Shown: positions 8,591-17,889, numbered from the stretch's first letter. The stretch is DNA of 53,181 nt from an uncultured Clostridium sp. (GCA_905213875.1 CAJMJN010000007.1:1-53181), one strand, 5' to 3'. The notes: a model not told the origin generated them from the letters alone. Numbers and translations are program-made.

Positions 8591-9058
8591 ATGGCTATAA
8601 GAAATATAAGATATAAAGATGATGAAATATTAAAAAAGAAATCAAGAGAAGTTGATGAAATAACAGATAAAATAAAAGTATTAGTAAATGACATGGTAGA
8701 TACAATGCACAAATATAATGGCGTAGGCCTTGCAGCTGTACAAGTTGGAATATTAAAAAGGATAGTTGTAATAGATTTATATGATGATAAAGGACCTATT
8801 ATAATGATAAATCCAGTGATTACAAAAACAAAAGGAGAGCAAGAAGTAGAAGAAGGATGTCTTAGTTTTCCAAATGAATTTGCAAAAGTTGTAAGACCTG
8901 CAGAAGTATGGGCTGAATATCTAGACATAAATGGTAAGAAAAATAAAGTAAAAGCTAAAGAACTATTTGCCCAAGCTATTGCACATGAAGTAGATCATCT
9001 AAATGGAGAAGTATTTATAGATAAGATAATTCCAGGAACTTTAGAATATGTAGAATAA
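8591..9058 (+). CDS. def: peptide deformylase
   Basis: Removes the formyl group from the N-terminal methionine of new proteins; a metal hydrolase acting at the ribosome exit. All three family motifs are present in the 155-residue protein: GVGLAAVQ (near 44), EEGCLSFP (Cys metal ligand near 91) and QAIAHEVDHLNG (two His ligands and catalytic Glu near 133). GGAGAG lies 5 bases before the ATG. It is paired with fmt, whose product adds the formyl group. Confidence 0.97.
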   Translation: MAIRNIRYKDDEILKKKSREVDEITDKIKVLVNDMVDTMHKYNGVGLAAVQVGILKRIVVIDLYDDKGPIIMINPVITKTKGEQEVEEGCLSFPNEFAKVVRPAEVWAEYLDINGKKNKVKAKELFAQAIAHEVDHLNGEVFIDKIIPGTLEYVE

Positions 9059-9102
9059 TATTTTAAATTTTTAGATTATATATTTGTTAAAGAAAGAATG
9101 TG

Positions 9103-10065
9103 ATGAAAATGAGAATCTTATTTATGGGAACACCAGATTTTGCAAAAGAAAGCTTAGAAGCGGTCTATAATGCAGGTTATGAAATTATAGGTGTTGTAAC
9201 AAATCCAGATAGACCACAAGGAAGAGGAATGAAACTTACAGCATCACCTGTCAAAAAATTTGCATTATCAAAAGGATTGCAAATATATCAACCAGAAAAA
9301 GTAAAGAAGAATGAAGAATTTATAGAAAAAATAAAATCTTTACAACCAGATGTTATATGTGTTGTAGCATATGGAAAAATATTGCCTAAAGAACTTTTAG
9401 AAATACCTAAATTAGGATGTATTAATGTTCATGGTTCATTATTACCTAAATATAGAGGAGCAGCACCAATTCAATGGGCAGTTTTAAATGGTGACAAAAC
9501 AACAGGAATAACTACAATGTACATGGATGAAGGAATGGATACAGGTGACATGATTTTTAAAGAAGAAGTATCCATTGGTGATGATGAAACAACAGGAGAA
9601 TTATGGGAAAAATTAGAAAAAATAGGTGGAAAAATATTAGTAAAAACATTAAAAGCAATTGAAGAAGGAAATGCACCAAGAGAAAAGCAAGGAAAAGAAT
9701 TTTCAATGGCTCCAATGTTAGACAAGAAGATGGCAAAAATCAATTGGGAAGAACAGACAGCTGTACAAATAAAAAATCTAGTTAGAGGATTAAACCCAAT
9801 TATGGGAGCATATACATTTTTAAATGGTAAAAAAATAAAATTTTGGAAAGTGGATGTGGCTAAAAGTACAGAAATTACAGCAGAAGGTTTAAAAATATGT
9901 AAAAATGGAACTGTTATAGTTTCAAATGTTAAAGATGGAATCTTTATAAAAACTAAAAAAGGAATTTTAAAGGTGTTAGAAATACAAGGAGAGAATGCTA
10001 GAAGAATGCCAATTTCAGATTTTTTAAGAGGAAATCCAATAGAAAAATTTGAAGTTTTTGAGTAG
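9103..10065 (+). CDS. fmt: methionyl-tRNA formyltransferase
   Basis: Formylates initiator Met-tRNA with 10-formyl-tetrahydrofolate. The N-terminal Rossmann-type domain begins RILFMGTPDFA. The catalytic Asn-His-Asp set is visible in CINVHGSLLPKYRGAAPIQ (near 105-123) and GMDTGDM (near 143), and a C-terminal OB-like domain follows. GTG at 9100, ATG at 9103 and ATG at 9109 are possible starts; AAAGAAAG ends at 9096 and best fits 9103 or 9109. Its folate substrate is supplied by the fhs product at 21088. It ends at the terminator at 10066. Confidence 0.96.
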   Translation: MKMRILFMGTPDFAKESLEAVYNAGYEIIGVVTNPDRPQGRGMKLTASPVKKFALSKGLQIYQPEKVKKNEEFIEKIKSLQPDVICVVAYGKILPKELLEIPKLGCINVHGSLLPKYRGAAPIQWAVLNGDKTTGITTMYMDEGMDTGDMIFKEEVSIGDDETTGELWEKLEKIGGKILVKTLKAIEEGNAPREKQGKEFSMAPMLDKKMAKINWEEQTAVQIKNLVRGLNPIMGAYTFLNGKKIKFWKVDVAKSTEITAEGLKICKNGTVIVSNVKDGIFIKTKKGILKVLEIQGENARRMPISDFLRGNPIEKFEVFE

Positions 10066-10100
10066 AAAAGTCTATTAAAATATAGACTTTTTTGTTTTTT
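10066..10100 (+). terminator. terminator of the rsmE-fmt operon
   Basis: A 9-bp stem AAAAGTCTA/TAGACTTTT (10066-10074 with 10083-10091) is followed by a long T-rich tract. Confidence 0.85.
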
Positions 10101-10143
10101 TTATATATAATTAAACAAATTGAAAAATTCGGAGGGTTTCAGG

Positions 10144-11838
10144 ATGTATGAGAGAAGTGCAATAGTTCTTGAAAATTATTTTTCTAGAATTTTTGGATTA
10201 AATAAAGTAAAGAACTTACGAACAAATTATGAAGACTATGCACAAATGATAGATGAAATAAAAGAATACCAAAGAGTAATACAAGAAGAAGAAAATGTTA
10301 TACAAAAATTTGATGAAGCTGCAGCTGAAATTGAAGAAATCCAAAGAAGACAGCATAAATTACATGACGAAAATCTAGAAATAGAGAATCAAAGAGATCA
10401 AATTTTTAATGATTTAAGTGAAAATCCAAGTATATTAGATCAAAAACTACAAAAATTAGAAAATAAATTAGAAGATAATAATATTGAATTAAAAGAGATA
10501 AGAGAAAAATATGTAAAATCATTAGTAATATTTACAGAAAGACAAAAAGAAAGAAATAAATATGCAAGAATACATAGAACAACAGAAGGCGAATACTTAA
10601 ATAATGCTAAATTAGCAGTAAAGAATTTTGACGAAATAGATGAAAATGATATACAACAAATTAGAAAGTTTCAAACAGAAGATAAAAAAAGATATATACA
10701 AGAAATTACAAATATAATGTTAAGAAATGGTAAAAATGAAAGAGTGCCATTTGATAATCTTGCCATTGAAAATGCTGTCAATGCAAGAATGGAAATAGCT
10801 CAAGAAGAAGCAGGATTATATATTAGCATATATGAAAGAATGAAAAAATTATTAATAGAGTTAAATAGTGGAAATATAAAACTTGCAAAATCAGAAAAAG
10901 TTTTAAGAGATGCTAGTGTCAAATTTGACTTTTTAAATGCCAAAAAGGAATACATAGTAAGTTTCTTAGATAATGAAAGAATAACAGCTATGAATGGAAA
11001 AATAATTCATGAAAGTTTAATGAAAGAAGCTTGTCAAAATTTTCAAGTTGATATAAAACAAATAAATAATTTATATGAATTAGTTGCTAGAGAAACAGTA
11101 GGAAAAGCCACTAAAAAAGCATATAAAGAATTATACAATAAAACATATTTAAAAGATATTCAAGAAAAAGAAAGAGATTTTGAAGAAGAAGTAACAAATA
11201 TAAAAATAAATATGGGAACAGTTATAAATTCTAACTATTGGAGAATAGAGGGAATAAAAAATATATATAATACATTCCAAGAAGAAATAAGCGAAAAATT
11301 TAATAAAGATTTATCAGAATATAGAGTTGAAGATATAAACGAAGAGAATGAAAACAATATATCATTTACAACAAATAATGAAGAACAAATAACAAATAAT
11401 AATGAAGAAGTAGAAGAAGATAACATAGAAAATTATATAAAACTAGATAAGCCAAATAGAAATATAAAAAATGAAGATAAAAAAATAGATGAAGATGAAT
11501 ATGACGACTACTATGACGATGACTATGATGAAGACAGTGATTACGACGAATATTATGAAGATGATGACTATGATGACTATGACGATGAAGACGAATATGA
11601 TGATGAATATGATGATGACTATGATGATGAATATGAAGACGATGACGAATATAATGATGACATAGAATTACAATTTGATGATGATTATGAAGACGAGTAT
11701 GATGATGAAGATACTGAAGAAGATGATGAAATAACAGAAGAAAAATTAGACAATATGATTAGAAAAAGTAGAAAAAATAAAAAAAATACAAATAAAAAAG
11801 AGGAAAAAGGCTTATTTGGGAAATTATTTAGAAAATAA
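10144..11838 (+). CDS. hypothetical coiled-coil protein with an acidic Asp/Tyr tail
   Basis: No family recognised. The start is ATG at 10144 behind GGAGGG; an upstream in-frame TTG at 10120 precedes that ribosome binding site. About 564 residues: a long charged region rich in predicted coiled coil (about 30-400), then from about residue 450 to 540 an extreme run of Asp, Glu and Tyr (repeated DDY/DEY units, 11490-11740), then a short basic end rich in Lys and Asn (about 545-564). There is no signal peptide or membrane segment. The acidic tract followed by a basic tail suggests binding of a basic partner or self-assembly, but this is inference. It lies 20 bases ahead of an ABC exporter pair. 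Confidence 0.7.
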   Translation: MYERSAIVLENYFSRIFGLNKVKNLRTNYEDYAQMIDEIKEYQRVIQEEENVIQKFDEAAAEIEEIQRRQHKLHDENLEIENQRDQIFNDLSENPSILDQKLQKLENKLEDNNIELKEIREKYVKSLVIFTERQKERNKYARIHRTTEGEYLNNAKLAVKNFDEIDENDIQQIRKFQTEDKKRYIQEITNIMLRNGKNERVPFDNLAIENAVNARMEIAQEEAGLYISIYERMKKLLIELNSGNIKLAKSEKVLRDASVKFDFLNAKKEYIVSFLDNERITAMNGKIIHESLMKEACQNFQVDIKQINNLYELVARETVGKATKKAYKELYNKTYLKDIQEKERDFEEEVTNIKINMGTVINSNYWRIEGIKNIYNTFQEEISEKFNKDLSEYRVEDINEENENNISFTTNNEEQITNNNEEVEEDNIENYIKLDKPNRNIKNEDKKIDEDEYDDYYDDDYDEDSDYDEYYEDDDYDDYDDEDEYDDEYDDDYDDEYEDDDEYNDDIELQFDDDYEDEYDDEDTEEDDEITEEKLDNMIRKSRKNKKNTNKKEEKGLFGKLFRK

Positions 11839-11858
11839 GCTCAAAGGAGAATAAAAAT

Positions 11859-12584
11859 ATGATTAAAATTGAAAATGTAACTAAATCATATGTAAAAGGA
11901 AAAAAGTCAGTTGATAATTTAAACTTAGAAATAAAAGATGGAGAAATATTTGGATTTTTAGGTCCTAATGGTGCTGGAAAAACAACAACAATAAAAATGA
12001 TAACAGGAATATTGAATCCAGATGAAGGTGATATATTAATAGATGGAAAAAGCATAGAAAAAGAGCCATTAGAAGCAAAAAAGAGATTTGGGTTTGTACC
12101 AGACAGTCCTGATATGTTTTTAAAATTAAGAGGAATTGAATATTTAAATTTTTTAGCTGAAATATATGAAATACCAGTAGAATTAAAAAAAGAAAGAATA
12201 GAAAAACTAACAAAAAAGTTTGAAATATACAATAATTTAAATGAACAAATAGAAAGCTATTCACACGGTATGAGACAAAAAATAGTAATATGTGGAGCTT
12301 TATTAAGTAATCCTAAAAACTGGATTTTAGATGAACCAATGACAGGGCTTGATCCAAAATCCTCATTTGATTTAAAAGAAATGATGAGAGAACATAGTAG
12401 AAACGGAAATACAGTATTTTTCTCTACACATGTTTTAGAAGTAGCTGAAAAATTATGTGATAGAGTTGGAATAATAAACCACGGAAAATTAGTGTTTGTA
12501 GGAACTTTAGAAGAAATGAAATCAAAATTTAATGAAAATACATCACTAGAAAATCTATTTTTGGAGATAACAGAAAATGAATAA
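11859..12584 (+). CDS. ABC transporter ATP-binding protein
   Basis: Energises export through the membrane protein encoded next. The 241 residues contain Walker A GPNGAGKTTT (about 34-43), a Q-loop-like segment near 80, the signature SYSHGMRQK (variant LSGGQ, near 133-141), Walker B WILDEP (near 154) and the switch His in FFSTHVLE (near 189). The short single nucleotide-binding domain is of the drug/lantibiotic exporter type (ABC-2). It overlaps the permease by eight bases. Substrate unknown. Confidence 0.92.
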   Translation: MIKIENVTKSYVKGKKSVDNLNLEIKDGEIFGFLGPNGAGKTTTIKMITGILNPDEGDILIDGKSIEKEPLEAKKRFGFVPDSPDMFLKLRGIEYLNFLAEIYEIPVELKKERIEKLTKKFEIYNNLNEQIESYSHGMRQKIVICGALLSNPKNWILDEPMTGLDPKSSFDLKEMMREHSRNGNTVFFSTHVLEVAEKLCDRVGIINHGKLVFVGTLEEMKSKFNENTSLENLFLEITENE

Positions 12585-14217
12585 AATAGTAAAATTAACA
12601 AATGTATTTTTAAAAAATTCATTATCTCAATTTGGTGAAAGAAAAAATAAAAAAGCAAATTCAACAATCATCATATATATAATAGCAATTTTGTACCTTG
12701 CAATAGTTGCAGGTGGTTTTAGTTATACAATAATTGATAACCTAAAACAAATAAATCAACAAGAAATGTTTATAGGAATTATATTACTAGCAATAGGAAT
12801 GATAGCACTTATACAAACAATATTTTCATCAATGAGTTTATTATATTATTCAAAAGATAATGAATATATATTACCACTACCAATAAAACCAAAGCAAATT
12901 GTAATTGCAAAAACAAATGTATTAATAATTACAGAATATGCAATAATTGCAATAATTGGACTAATTCCATTAATTGTATATGGAATTTTAAATAATTTAG
13001 GAGTTGGATATTATATAAGTACAGTATTGGTTTTAGGGATATTTCCAATAATACCGATATTATTTTCAAGTCTATTAGTATTAATAATTATGAGTTTTTC
13101 AAAAATAACAAAAAATAAAAATAGATTTCAAGTAATATCAACATTTATACTTTTAATATTAACAATGTTAATATCATATAAGTTTAGTGCAATGGGTCAA
13201 ACAGAAAATCAAATGGTACAAGTGCTTACACAAACTAATGGATTAGTAGAAATAATAAAAAGTAAAATGCCTACATTAGAAATGGCAATAGAAGTATTAA
13301 CAAATAATTCATATATAGAAGTAATAAAAAATATTATATACTTGACAGTTTTAACAGGAATCTTATATATAATGTATGTTATATTAGGCGAAAAATTATA
13401 TTTAAAAGGTGCAGTAGGAAATCTTTCAAGTGGGGAAAAGACTAATAAAAAAATAGATGAAAAAGAAATAGCACAAAAAACATCTTTGCTAAAAACATAT
13501 GTAGGTAAAGAAATTAAAACTTTATTGCGAAATCCAATTTTTTTAATGCAATGTGTTTTGCCAGGAATAATATTTCCTGTAATTATGGTTGTATTTAGTG
13601 CAATAAGCATAAATTCAGAAGGAGTAAACATTATTGAAATTGCAAAATCAATAACAGTAAAAGATTCATTATCTGTGGGAGTGCTTTTAATATGTATAAT
13701 GCAGTTTTTTGCGATGTTTATATATATTTCTATAACAGCAATATCAAGAGATGGGAAAAATGCAATATTTATGAAATATATTCCTGTAAAAATATCAAAA
13801 CAAATTGAATACAAAATAATTCCTAATATAGTAATGAATATTATAATGGAAATAATTACTTTTGTAATAGTAGAATTTGTAGTACAAATACCTATAATAT
13901 ATTTAATTACTATAATTGTGTTAATGACAATAATGGCAATATTGCAAAGTTATATGCTTATACTAGTTGATATAAAAAAGCCAAAATTAGATTGGAATTC
14001 TGAATATACAGTTGTAAAACAAAACATGAATTTAATGTGGCCAATGATATTTGGATTAGCTAATATAATGATAATATTTGCATATGCAAGTTTATTTCCG
14101 ATAAGAAATAGTTATATAATTATAGGAAGTTTGATTATAATATATGTTGTTGGAACAGTAATTGTAAGAAAATATATACAAAAGAATATAAATAAACTAT
14201 TTGAAAAAATATATTAG
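12577..14217 (+). CDS. ABC transporter permease (ABC-2-like exporter)
   Basis: Integral membrane partner of the preceding ATPase. The 546 residues contain about twelve hydrophobic segments in two halves separated by a hydrophilic stretch (about 280-310). The layout, with a large half followed by six more helices, resembles putative ABC exporters found in many Clostridia. The start lies inside the end of the ATPase gene, so the two are coupled. The gene stops 21 bases before metK with no terminator, so metK may be cotranscribed. Substrate cannot be told. Confidence 0.85.
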   Translation: MNKIVKLTNVFLKNSLSQFGERKNKKANSTIIIYIIAILYLAIVAGGFSYTIIDNLKQINQQEMFIGIILLAIGMIALIQTIFSSMSLLYYSKDNEYILPLPIKPKQIVIAKTNVLIITEYAIIAIIGLIPLIVYGILNNLGVGYYISTVLVLGIFPIIPILFSSLLVLIIMSFSKITKNKNRFQVISTFILLILTMLISYKFSAMGQTENQMVQVLTQTNGLVEIIKSKMPTLEMAIEVLTNNSYIEVIKNIIYLTVLTGILYIMYVILGEKLYLKGAVGNLSSGEKTNKKIDEKEIAQKTSLLKTYVGKEIKTLLRNPIFLMQCVLPGIIFPVIMVVFSAISINSEGVNIIEIAKSITVKDSLSVGVLLICIMQFFAMFIYISITAISRDGKNAIFMKYIPVKISKQIEYKIIPNIVMNIIMEIITFVIVEFVVQIPIIYLITIIVLMTIMAILQSYMLILVDIKKPKLDWNSEYTVVKQNMNLMWPMIFGLANIMIIFAYASLFPIRNSYIIIGSLIIIYVVGTVIVRKYIQKNINKLFEKIY

Positions 14218-14238
14218 AAAATAAAAGGAGAAAAAGAA

Positions 14239-15348
14239 ATGAAAAAATATTATTTCACATCTGAAAGTGTAACAGAAGGACATCCAGATAAATTGTGTGA
14301 TACTATTTCAGACACAATTTTAGATGCATATATTAAACAAGATAAAAATTCAAGGGTAGCATTAGAAACATTTGCTTCTGGCAATGAAATAACAATTGCA
14401 GGACAAGTAACTTCTAAAGGACAAGTCGATATAGAAAAATTAGTCAGAAACAAGATAAAAGAAGTTGGTTTTGACAATGCAAAAACAGATATGGATTATA
14501 GAACTTGTGACATACACATAAATATAACAAAACAAAGTCCAGATATAGCATTAGGAGTTGATATAGGCGGAGCAGGTGACCAAGGAATAATGTTTGGATA
14601 TGCAAGTGATGAAACCAAAGAATATATGCCACTTGCAATAAATTTGGCACATAAATTAGCACATAGATTAACACAAGTAAGAAAAGACGGAATAATAAAT
14701 TATCTAAGACCAGATGGAAAAACTCAAGTAACAGTTGAATATGAAGATGATAAACCAAAAAGAATAGAAACAATATTAATATCAACACAACATAATGAAG
14801 AAATAGATCAAGAACAATTGAAAAAAGATATAAAAGAAAAAGTTATAAATGTAATAATACCAAAAAAATTAATAGATGAAAACACAAAAATCTATATTAA
14901 TCCAACAGGAAGATTTGTTATAGGAGGACCTTTAGGAGATACAGGATTAACAGGAAGAAAAATAATAGTAGATACATATGGAGGATATGCACGTCATGGT
15001 GGTGGAGCCTTTTCAGGAAAAGATCCTAGTAAAGTAGATAGAAGTGCTGCATATATGTTAAGATACATTGCTAAAAATATTATTGCAAATGGATATGCAA
15101 AAAAATGTGAAATACAAATATCATATGCAATAGGAATGAAACAACCATTATCAGTATATATAGATACATTTGGAACAGCAACAATTCCAGAAAATGAAAT
15201 AATAGAACTTATAAGAAATAAATTTGATTTAACGCCAGATGGAATTATTAGATATTTAGATTTAAAACAACCACTTTATGAAAAAACAACAAATTATGGA
15301 CATTTTGGAAAAAAAGACTTACCATGGGAACAAATAATAAAAATGTAA
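14239..15348 (+). CDS. metK: S-adenosylmethionine synthetase
   Basis: Makes SAM from methionine and ATP. The 369 residues carry ESVTEGHPDKLCD (8-20), the GGAGDQGIMFGYA loop (near 111-123) and GGGAFSGKDPSKVDRS (near 255-270), the phosphate-binding signature. It is about 15-25 residues shorter than most bacterial MetK, from shorter loops; no motif is missing. AAAGGAG precedes the ATG. The leader is too short (21 bases) for a SAM riboswitch. Its product serves the methyltransferases RsmE and the one at 15906. Confidence 0.97.
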   Translation: MKKYYFTSESVTEGHPDKLCDTISDTILDAYIKQDKNSRVALETFASGNEITIAGQVTSKGQVDIEKLVRNKIKEVGFDNAKTDMDYRTCDIHINITKQSPDIALGVDIGGAGDQGIMFGYASDETKEYMPLAINLAHKLAHRLTQVRKDGIINYLRPDGKTQVTVEYEDDKPKRIETILISTQHNEEIDQEQLKKDIKEKVINVIIPKKLIDENTKIYINPTGRFVIGGPLGDTGLTGRKIIVDTYGGYARHGGGAFSGKDPSKVDRSAAYMLRYIAKNIIANGYAKKCEIQISYAIGMKQPLSVYIDTFGTATIPENEIIELIRNKFDLTPDGIIRYLDLKQPLYEKTTNYGHFGKKDLPWEQIIKM

Positions 15349-15360
15349 TAATAAAAAATA

Positions 15361-15408
15361 AAACAAGAATACCTTTCAAATAAAAAATGAAAGGCACTCT
15401 TGTTTTTT
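15361..15408. terminator. bidirectional terminator between convergent genes
   Basis: Arms AAACAAGA (15361-15368) with TCTTGTTT (15398-15405) and CCTTTCA with TGAAAGG (15372-15378, 15388-15394) form a long stem, flanked by T runs on the + strand and by T-rich sequence on the - strand. It serves metK and the oppositely oriented DUF1064 gene. Confidence 0.8.
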
Positions 15409-15422
15409 ATTTAACTAATAAA

Positions 15423-15773
15423 CTAAATTTCAGTAATTTTTAAATTATATTTATCTTCAAAAACCTTTTTCTTAGTAATATATTCTTTAGTTTTAAAACC
15501 TTTAACATCAATAACTTCAGTAGAGCCATCTAAGTTAAAAATAATAAAATCAGGTTTATATTTTAAACCAGGAGCTAGCATAAAAATAGGTTGTAGACAA
15601 AAACCATTAATTTCCTTAGCTTGTAACCTAACTTTTAATTCACAATAAAAATCAGCTTCTTTTTGACTATCAAAAGTATGTCCGTCAATAGAAACTTTAT
15701 TAGCTCTATATTTACTTTTTCTAACTTTATTATTAGTAAAATTCTTATAATCTTCAATACTCCAGTGTTCCAT
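15423..15773 (-). CDS. DUF1064-type PD-(D/E)xK nuclease, phage-like
   Basis: Small nuclease-fold protein of a family mainly found in phages and prophages. The 116 residues show an N-terminal basic part (KYRANKV), a conserved FDSQKEADFYCELKVRL helix (near 34-48), and the core YKPDFIIF ... STEVIDVKGF (near 71-93), where PD and DxK are the expected metal-binding and catalytic residues. On the - strand an AAAGGAG ribosome binding site and a promoter (15807-15835) are clear, so the gene is probably expressed. It is the only recognised gene on this strand and no other phage gene is near, so it is a lone phage-derived or domesticated gene. Confidence 0.85.
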   Translation of the reverse strand: MEHWSIEDYKNFTNNKVRKSKYRANKVSIDGHTFDSQKEADFYCELKVRLQAKEINGFCLQPIFMLAPGLKYKPDFIIFNLDGSTEVIDVKGFKTKEYITKKKVFEDKYNLKITEI

Positions 15774-15806
15774 AATTTCTCCTTTGTTTTGCTAAAATAT
15801 ACACCC

Positions 15807-15835
15807 ATTATATAAAAAATATAAAAAATAAGCAA
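15807..15835 (-). promoter_or_regulatory. sigma-A promoter of the DUF1064 gene
   Basis: On the - strand TTGCTT (15835-15830) and a perfect TATAAT (15812-15807) are 17 bases apart. Confidence 0.78.
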
Positions 15836-15851
15836 GAAAATATCAATAAAC

Positions 15852-15881
15852 TTTACAATATTTAAATACCAATGTTATAAT
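15852..15881 (+). promoter_or_regulatory. promoter of the rRNA methyltransferase gene
   Basis: TTTACA (15852-15857), an 18-base spacer and TATAAT (15876-15881). Transcription would start near 15888, giving a very short leader before either candidate start codon (GTG 15891 or ATG 15906). Confidence 0.65.
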
Positions 15882-15905
15882 AGCTTTGAGGTGACTATAA
15901 AAAAT

Positions 15906-16802
15906 ATGATACCAAGTTTTTTAATAGAAAAATTGAAAAATCAATATGGAGAAGAACTAACCAATAAAATTTTAGAAGGATATAATCAAAAAAGAAAAGT
16001 TACATTAAGAGTAAACACAATAAAAGCAAATATTAATGAAATTCAAAAAATATTAGATAATAGTAATATAGTTTATACAAAAGTGCCTTGGAGTGATGAT
16101 GCACTAATAATAGAAAATGTAAGAGAACCAGAAATAACAAAATTAACTATATATGATGAAGGAAAAATATATTTGCAAAGTTTATCTTCAATGTTACCAC
16201 CAATTATTTTACAACCAAAAGAAAATGATGACATATTAGATATGGCTGCAGCTCCAGGAGGAAAAACTACTCAAATAGCATCAATAGTAAATAATAAGGC
16301 AAGAATAACAGCATGTGAAATGAACAATATAAGAGCTGAAAAATTAAAGTATAATATAGAAAAACAAGGTGCAAATTGTGTGTATGTAATGGTAACAGAT
16401 AGCAGAAAAATAGATGATTTTTTTTCATTTGATAGTATATTATTAGATGCACCATGTAGTGGAAGCGGAACTTTAAATAATAATGACAATAAAATAGAAA
16501 AAACATTTACACCAAAACTAATACAAAAATCTAGTAAAACACAAGCACAACTATTAAAAAAAGCAATAAACATATTAAAACAAGGAAAAGAAATGATATA
16601 TTCTACATGTTCAATCTTACAAGAAGAAAATGAAGATATATTAGCTAGTATATTAAAAACAGGTAAAGTTGAAATTGTACCAATAAATGTAGACAAAACG
16701 ATTCCAAAATTACCAACTAAGATAGATGGAACATTATGTGTATGTCCAAATGAAGAATATGAAGGATTTTTTGTAGCTAAAATAAGAAAAATAGCAAGAT
16801 AG
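15906..16802 (+). CDS. RsmB/RsmF-type rRNA (cytosine-C5) methyltransferase
   Basis: SAM-dependent methyltransferase of the NOL1/NOP2/Sun family, acting on RNA cytosine C5. Seen are the SAM-binding DMAAAPGGKTTQI (near 113-125), the motif with the proline-cysteine DAPCSGSG (near 181-188) and the catalytic cysteine in YSTCSILQEEN (near 235-245). The protein is about 298 residues and lacks the N-terminal NusB-like domain of RsmB, so it is closer to the shorter RsmF/NSUN-like type; the target base is unknown. I prefer ATG 15906 with AGGTGA at 15889-15894; GTG 15891 is the alternative. It is followed at 10 bases by dgkA. Confidence 0.88.
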   Translation: MIPSFLIEKLKNQYGEELTNKILEGYNQKRKVTLRVNTIKANINEIQKILDNSNIVYTKVPWSDDALIIENVREPEITKLTIYDEGKIYLQSLSSMLPPIILQPKENDDILDMAAAPGGKTTQIASIVNNKARITACEMNNIRAEKLKYNIEKQGANCVYVMVTDSRKIDDFFSFDSILLDAPCSGSGTLNNNDNKIEKTFTPKLIQKSSKTQAQLLKKAINILKQGKEMIYSTCSILQEENEDILASILKTGKVEIVPINVDKTIPKLPTKIDGTLCVCPNEEYEGFFVAKIRKIAR

Positions 16803-16812
16803 GAGAACGATT

Positions 16813-17175
16813 ATGAAAAATAGAAAAATTTTAAAAAGTTTTAAATATGCCTTTAATGGAATAATAACATCATTTAAAACAGAAAAAAATATGAAGTTTC
16901 ATATAGTAATGATGGTATTAGTAATAATTGCAGGAACATTGCTAAAAATAAGTAAAATAGAATGGATTATATGTGTAATTTTATTTGCATTAGTAATTTC
17001 AGCAGAATTAATAAACACAGCAATAGAAACAATAGTAGATATGATAACAATGGAAAAAAATGAAAAAGCAAAAATAGCTAAAGATGTAGCAGCAGGAGCT
17101 GTACTAGTAAATGCTATTGGGAGTACAATAATAGGATTAATTATATTTATTCCAAAGATAATAAATATTTTATAA
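16813..17175 (+). CDS. dgkA: diacylglycerol/undecaprenol kinase
   Basis: Small membrane kinase; in Gram-positive bacteria the substrate is usually undecaprenol, recycled for cell-wall synthesis. The 120 residues have the family core: SFKYAFNGI, EKNMKFHI (Glu and Asn of the first metal site), three membrane helices (about 30-50, 53-68, 95-117) and the signature AELINTAIETIVDMI (near 64-78), then KIAKDVAAGAVL. The ATG follows AGGAG. Just after the stop, the +1 frame continues with a K/E-rich reading (17165-17266) but the family length is already complete. Confidence 0.95.
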   Translation: MKNRKILKSFKYAFNGIITSFKTEKNMKFHIVMMVLVIIAGTLLKISKIEWIICVILFALVISAELINTAIETIVDMITMEKNEKAKIAKDVAAGAVLVNAIGSTIIGLIIFIPKIINIL

Positions 17176-17260
17176 ACATCTTGAGAAAAAAACAGAAAAA
17201 TTAAAAGAAGAAGTACATGAAAAAATGAAAACTCAAAACTTAAAAAATTACCAAAAATGG

Positions 17261-17289
17261 TTGTAAAAAATAGAAAAAATTGATATACT
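17261..17289 (+). promoter_or_regulatory. possible promoter of the asp23 operon, overlapping a terminator stem
   Basis: TTGTAA (17261-17266), 17 bases, TATACT (17284-17289). The -10 lies inside the 5' arm of the hairpin 17282-17311, which would end upstream transcripts. A start near 17296 would be in the hairpin loop. Confidence 0.5.
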
Positions 17290-17317
17290 TATACAAGATG
17301 ATAAGTATATCTTTTTT
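17282..17317 (+). terminator. terminator after dgkA
   Basis: A perfect 11-bp stem (17282-17292 with 17301-17311), 8-base loop, then six T. Confidence 0.82.
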
Positions 17318-17365
17318 AGATTTATTAATTGAAAATAAACTGATATACAGATTGGAGGAATTGCT

Positions 17366-17809
17366 ATGAGTGATGAAAATAGCGAAAACAAAAATGTTAA
17401 GCAAGAAGAAGTTGAACTAAATGAAGAAATAAAAACAGAAAATGAAGGAATAAAAATATCAGATGATGTAGTAGCAGTAATTGCTGGTGTAGCTGTTGCA
17501 GAAGTGCCAGGTGTTGCTGGAATGGCAGGAGGATTTGCAGGAGGAATTTCAGAAGTATTTAGTGGAAAGAAAAACTTAGCAAAAGGAATAAAAGCAGATA
17601 TAAATGAAAACAATGCTAAAATTGATGTAAATATAATAGTTGAATATGGTTCAAGAATACCAGATGTAGCTTTTGAAATTCAAAATAGAGTAAAAAAAGC
17701 AGTAGAAAGTATGACAGGGCTAAAAGTAGAAGAAGTAAATGTACATGTACAAGGAGTTAATACAGATACAGCTTCAGATAATGAAGAAAAATCAGAAGCA
17801 GATGATTAA
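17366..17809 (+). CDS. Asp23/Gls24 family envelope stress protein
   Basis: Asp23 proteins coat the inner face of the membrane and respond to alkaline or cell-wall stress; they are held there by AmaP, encoded next. The 147 residues have an acidic N-terminal tail (1-30), then the domain ISDDVVAVIAGVAVAEVPGVAGM (near 31-53), NNAKIDVNIIVEYGSRIPDVAFEIQNRVKKAVE and MTGLKVEEVNVHVQGV. AGGAGG-like GGAGGA precedes the ATG. It opens the run asp23-amaP-DUF2273-nusB-xseA-xseB, a common Firmicutes grouping. Confidence 0.92.
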   Translation: MSDENSENKNVKQEEVELNEEIKTENEGIKISDDVVAVIAGVAVAEVPGVAGMAGGFAGGISEVFSGKKNLAKGIKADINENNAKIDVNIIVEYGSRIPDVAFEIQNRVKKAVESMTGLKVEEVNVHVQGVNTDTASDNEEKSEADD

Positions 17810-17889
17810 GAGTCACAAGCTTTGAAGAAACAAAATAATGTTAAAATTAATACAAAAATAAAAATGTAAATAAAGGAGAAATAAAAGAA

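Noticed and set aside
17165..17266. The +1 frame after dgkA continues with a K/E-rich reading ending NYQKWL
   Set aside because: DgkA is already full length for its family, there is no CGG at the junction, and A-rich sequence easily reads as Lys/Glu. Not counted as a recoding case.
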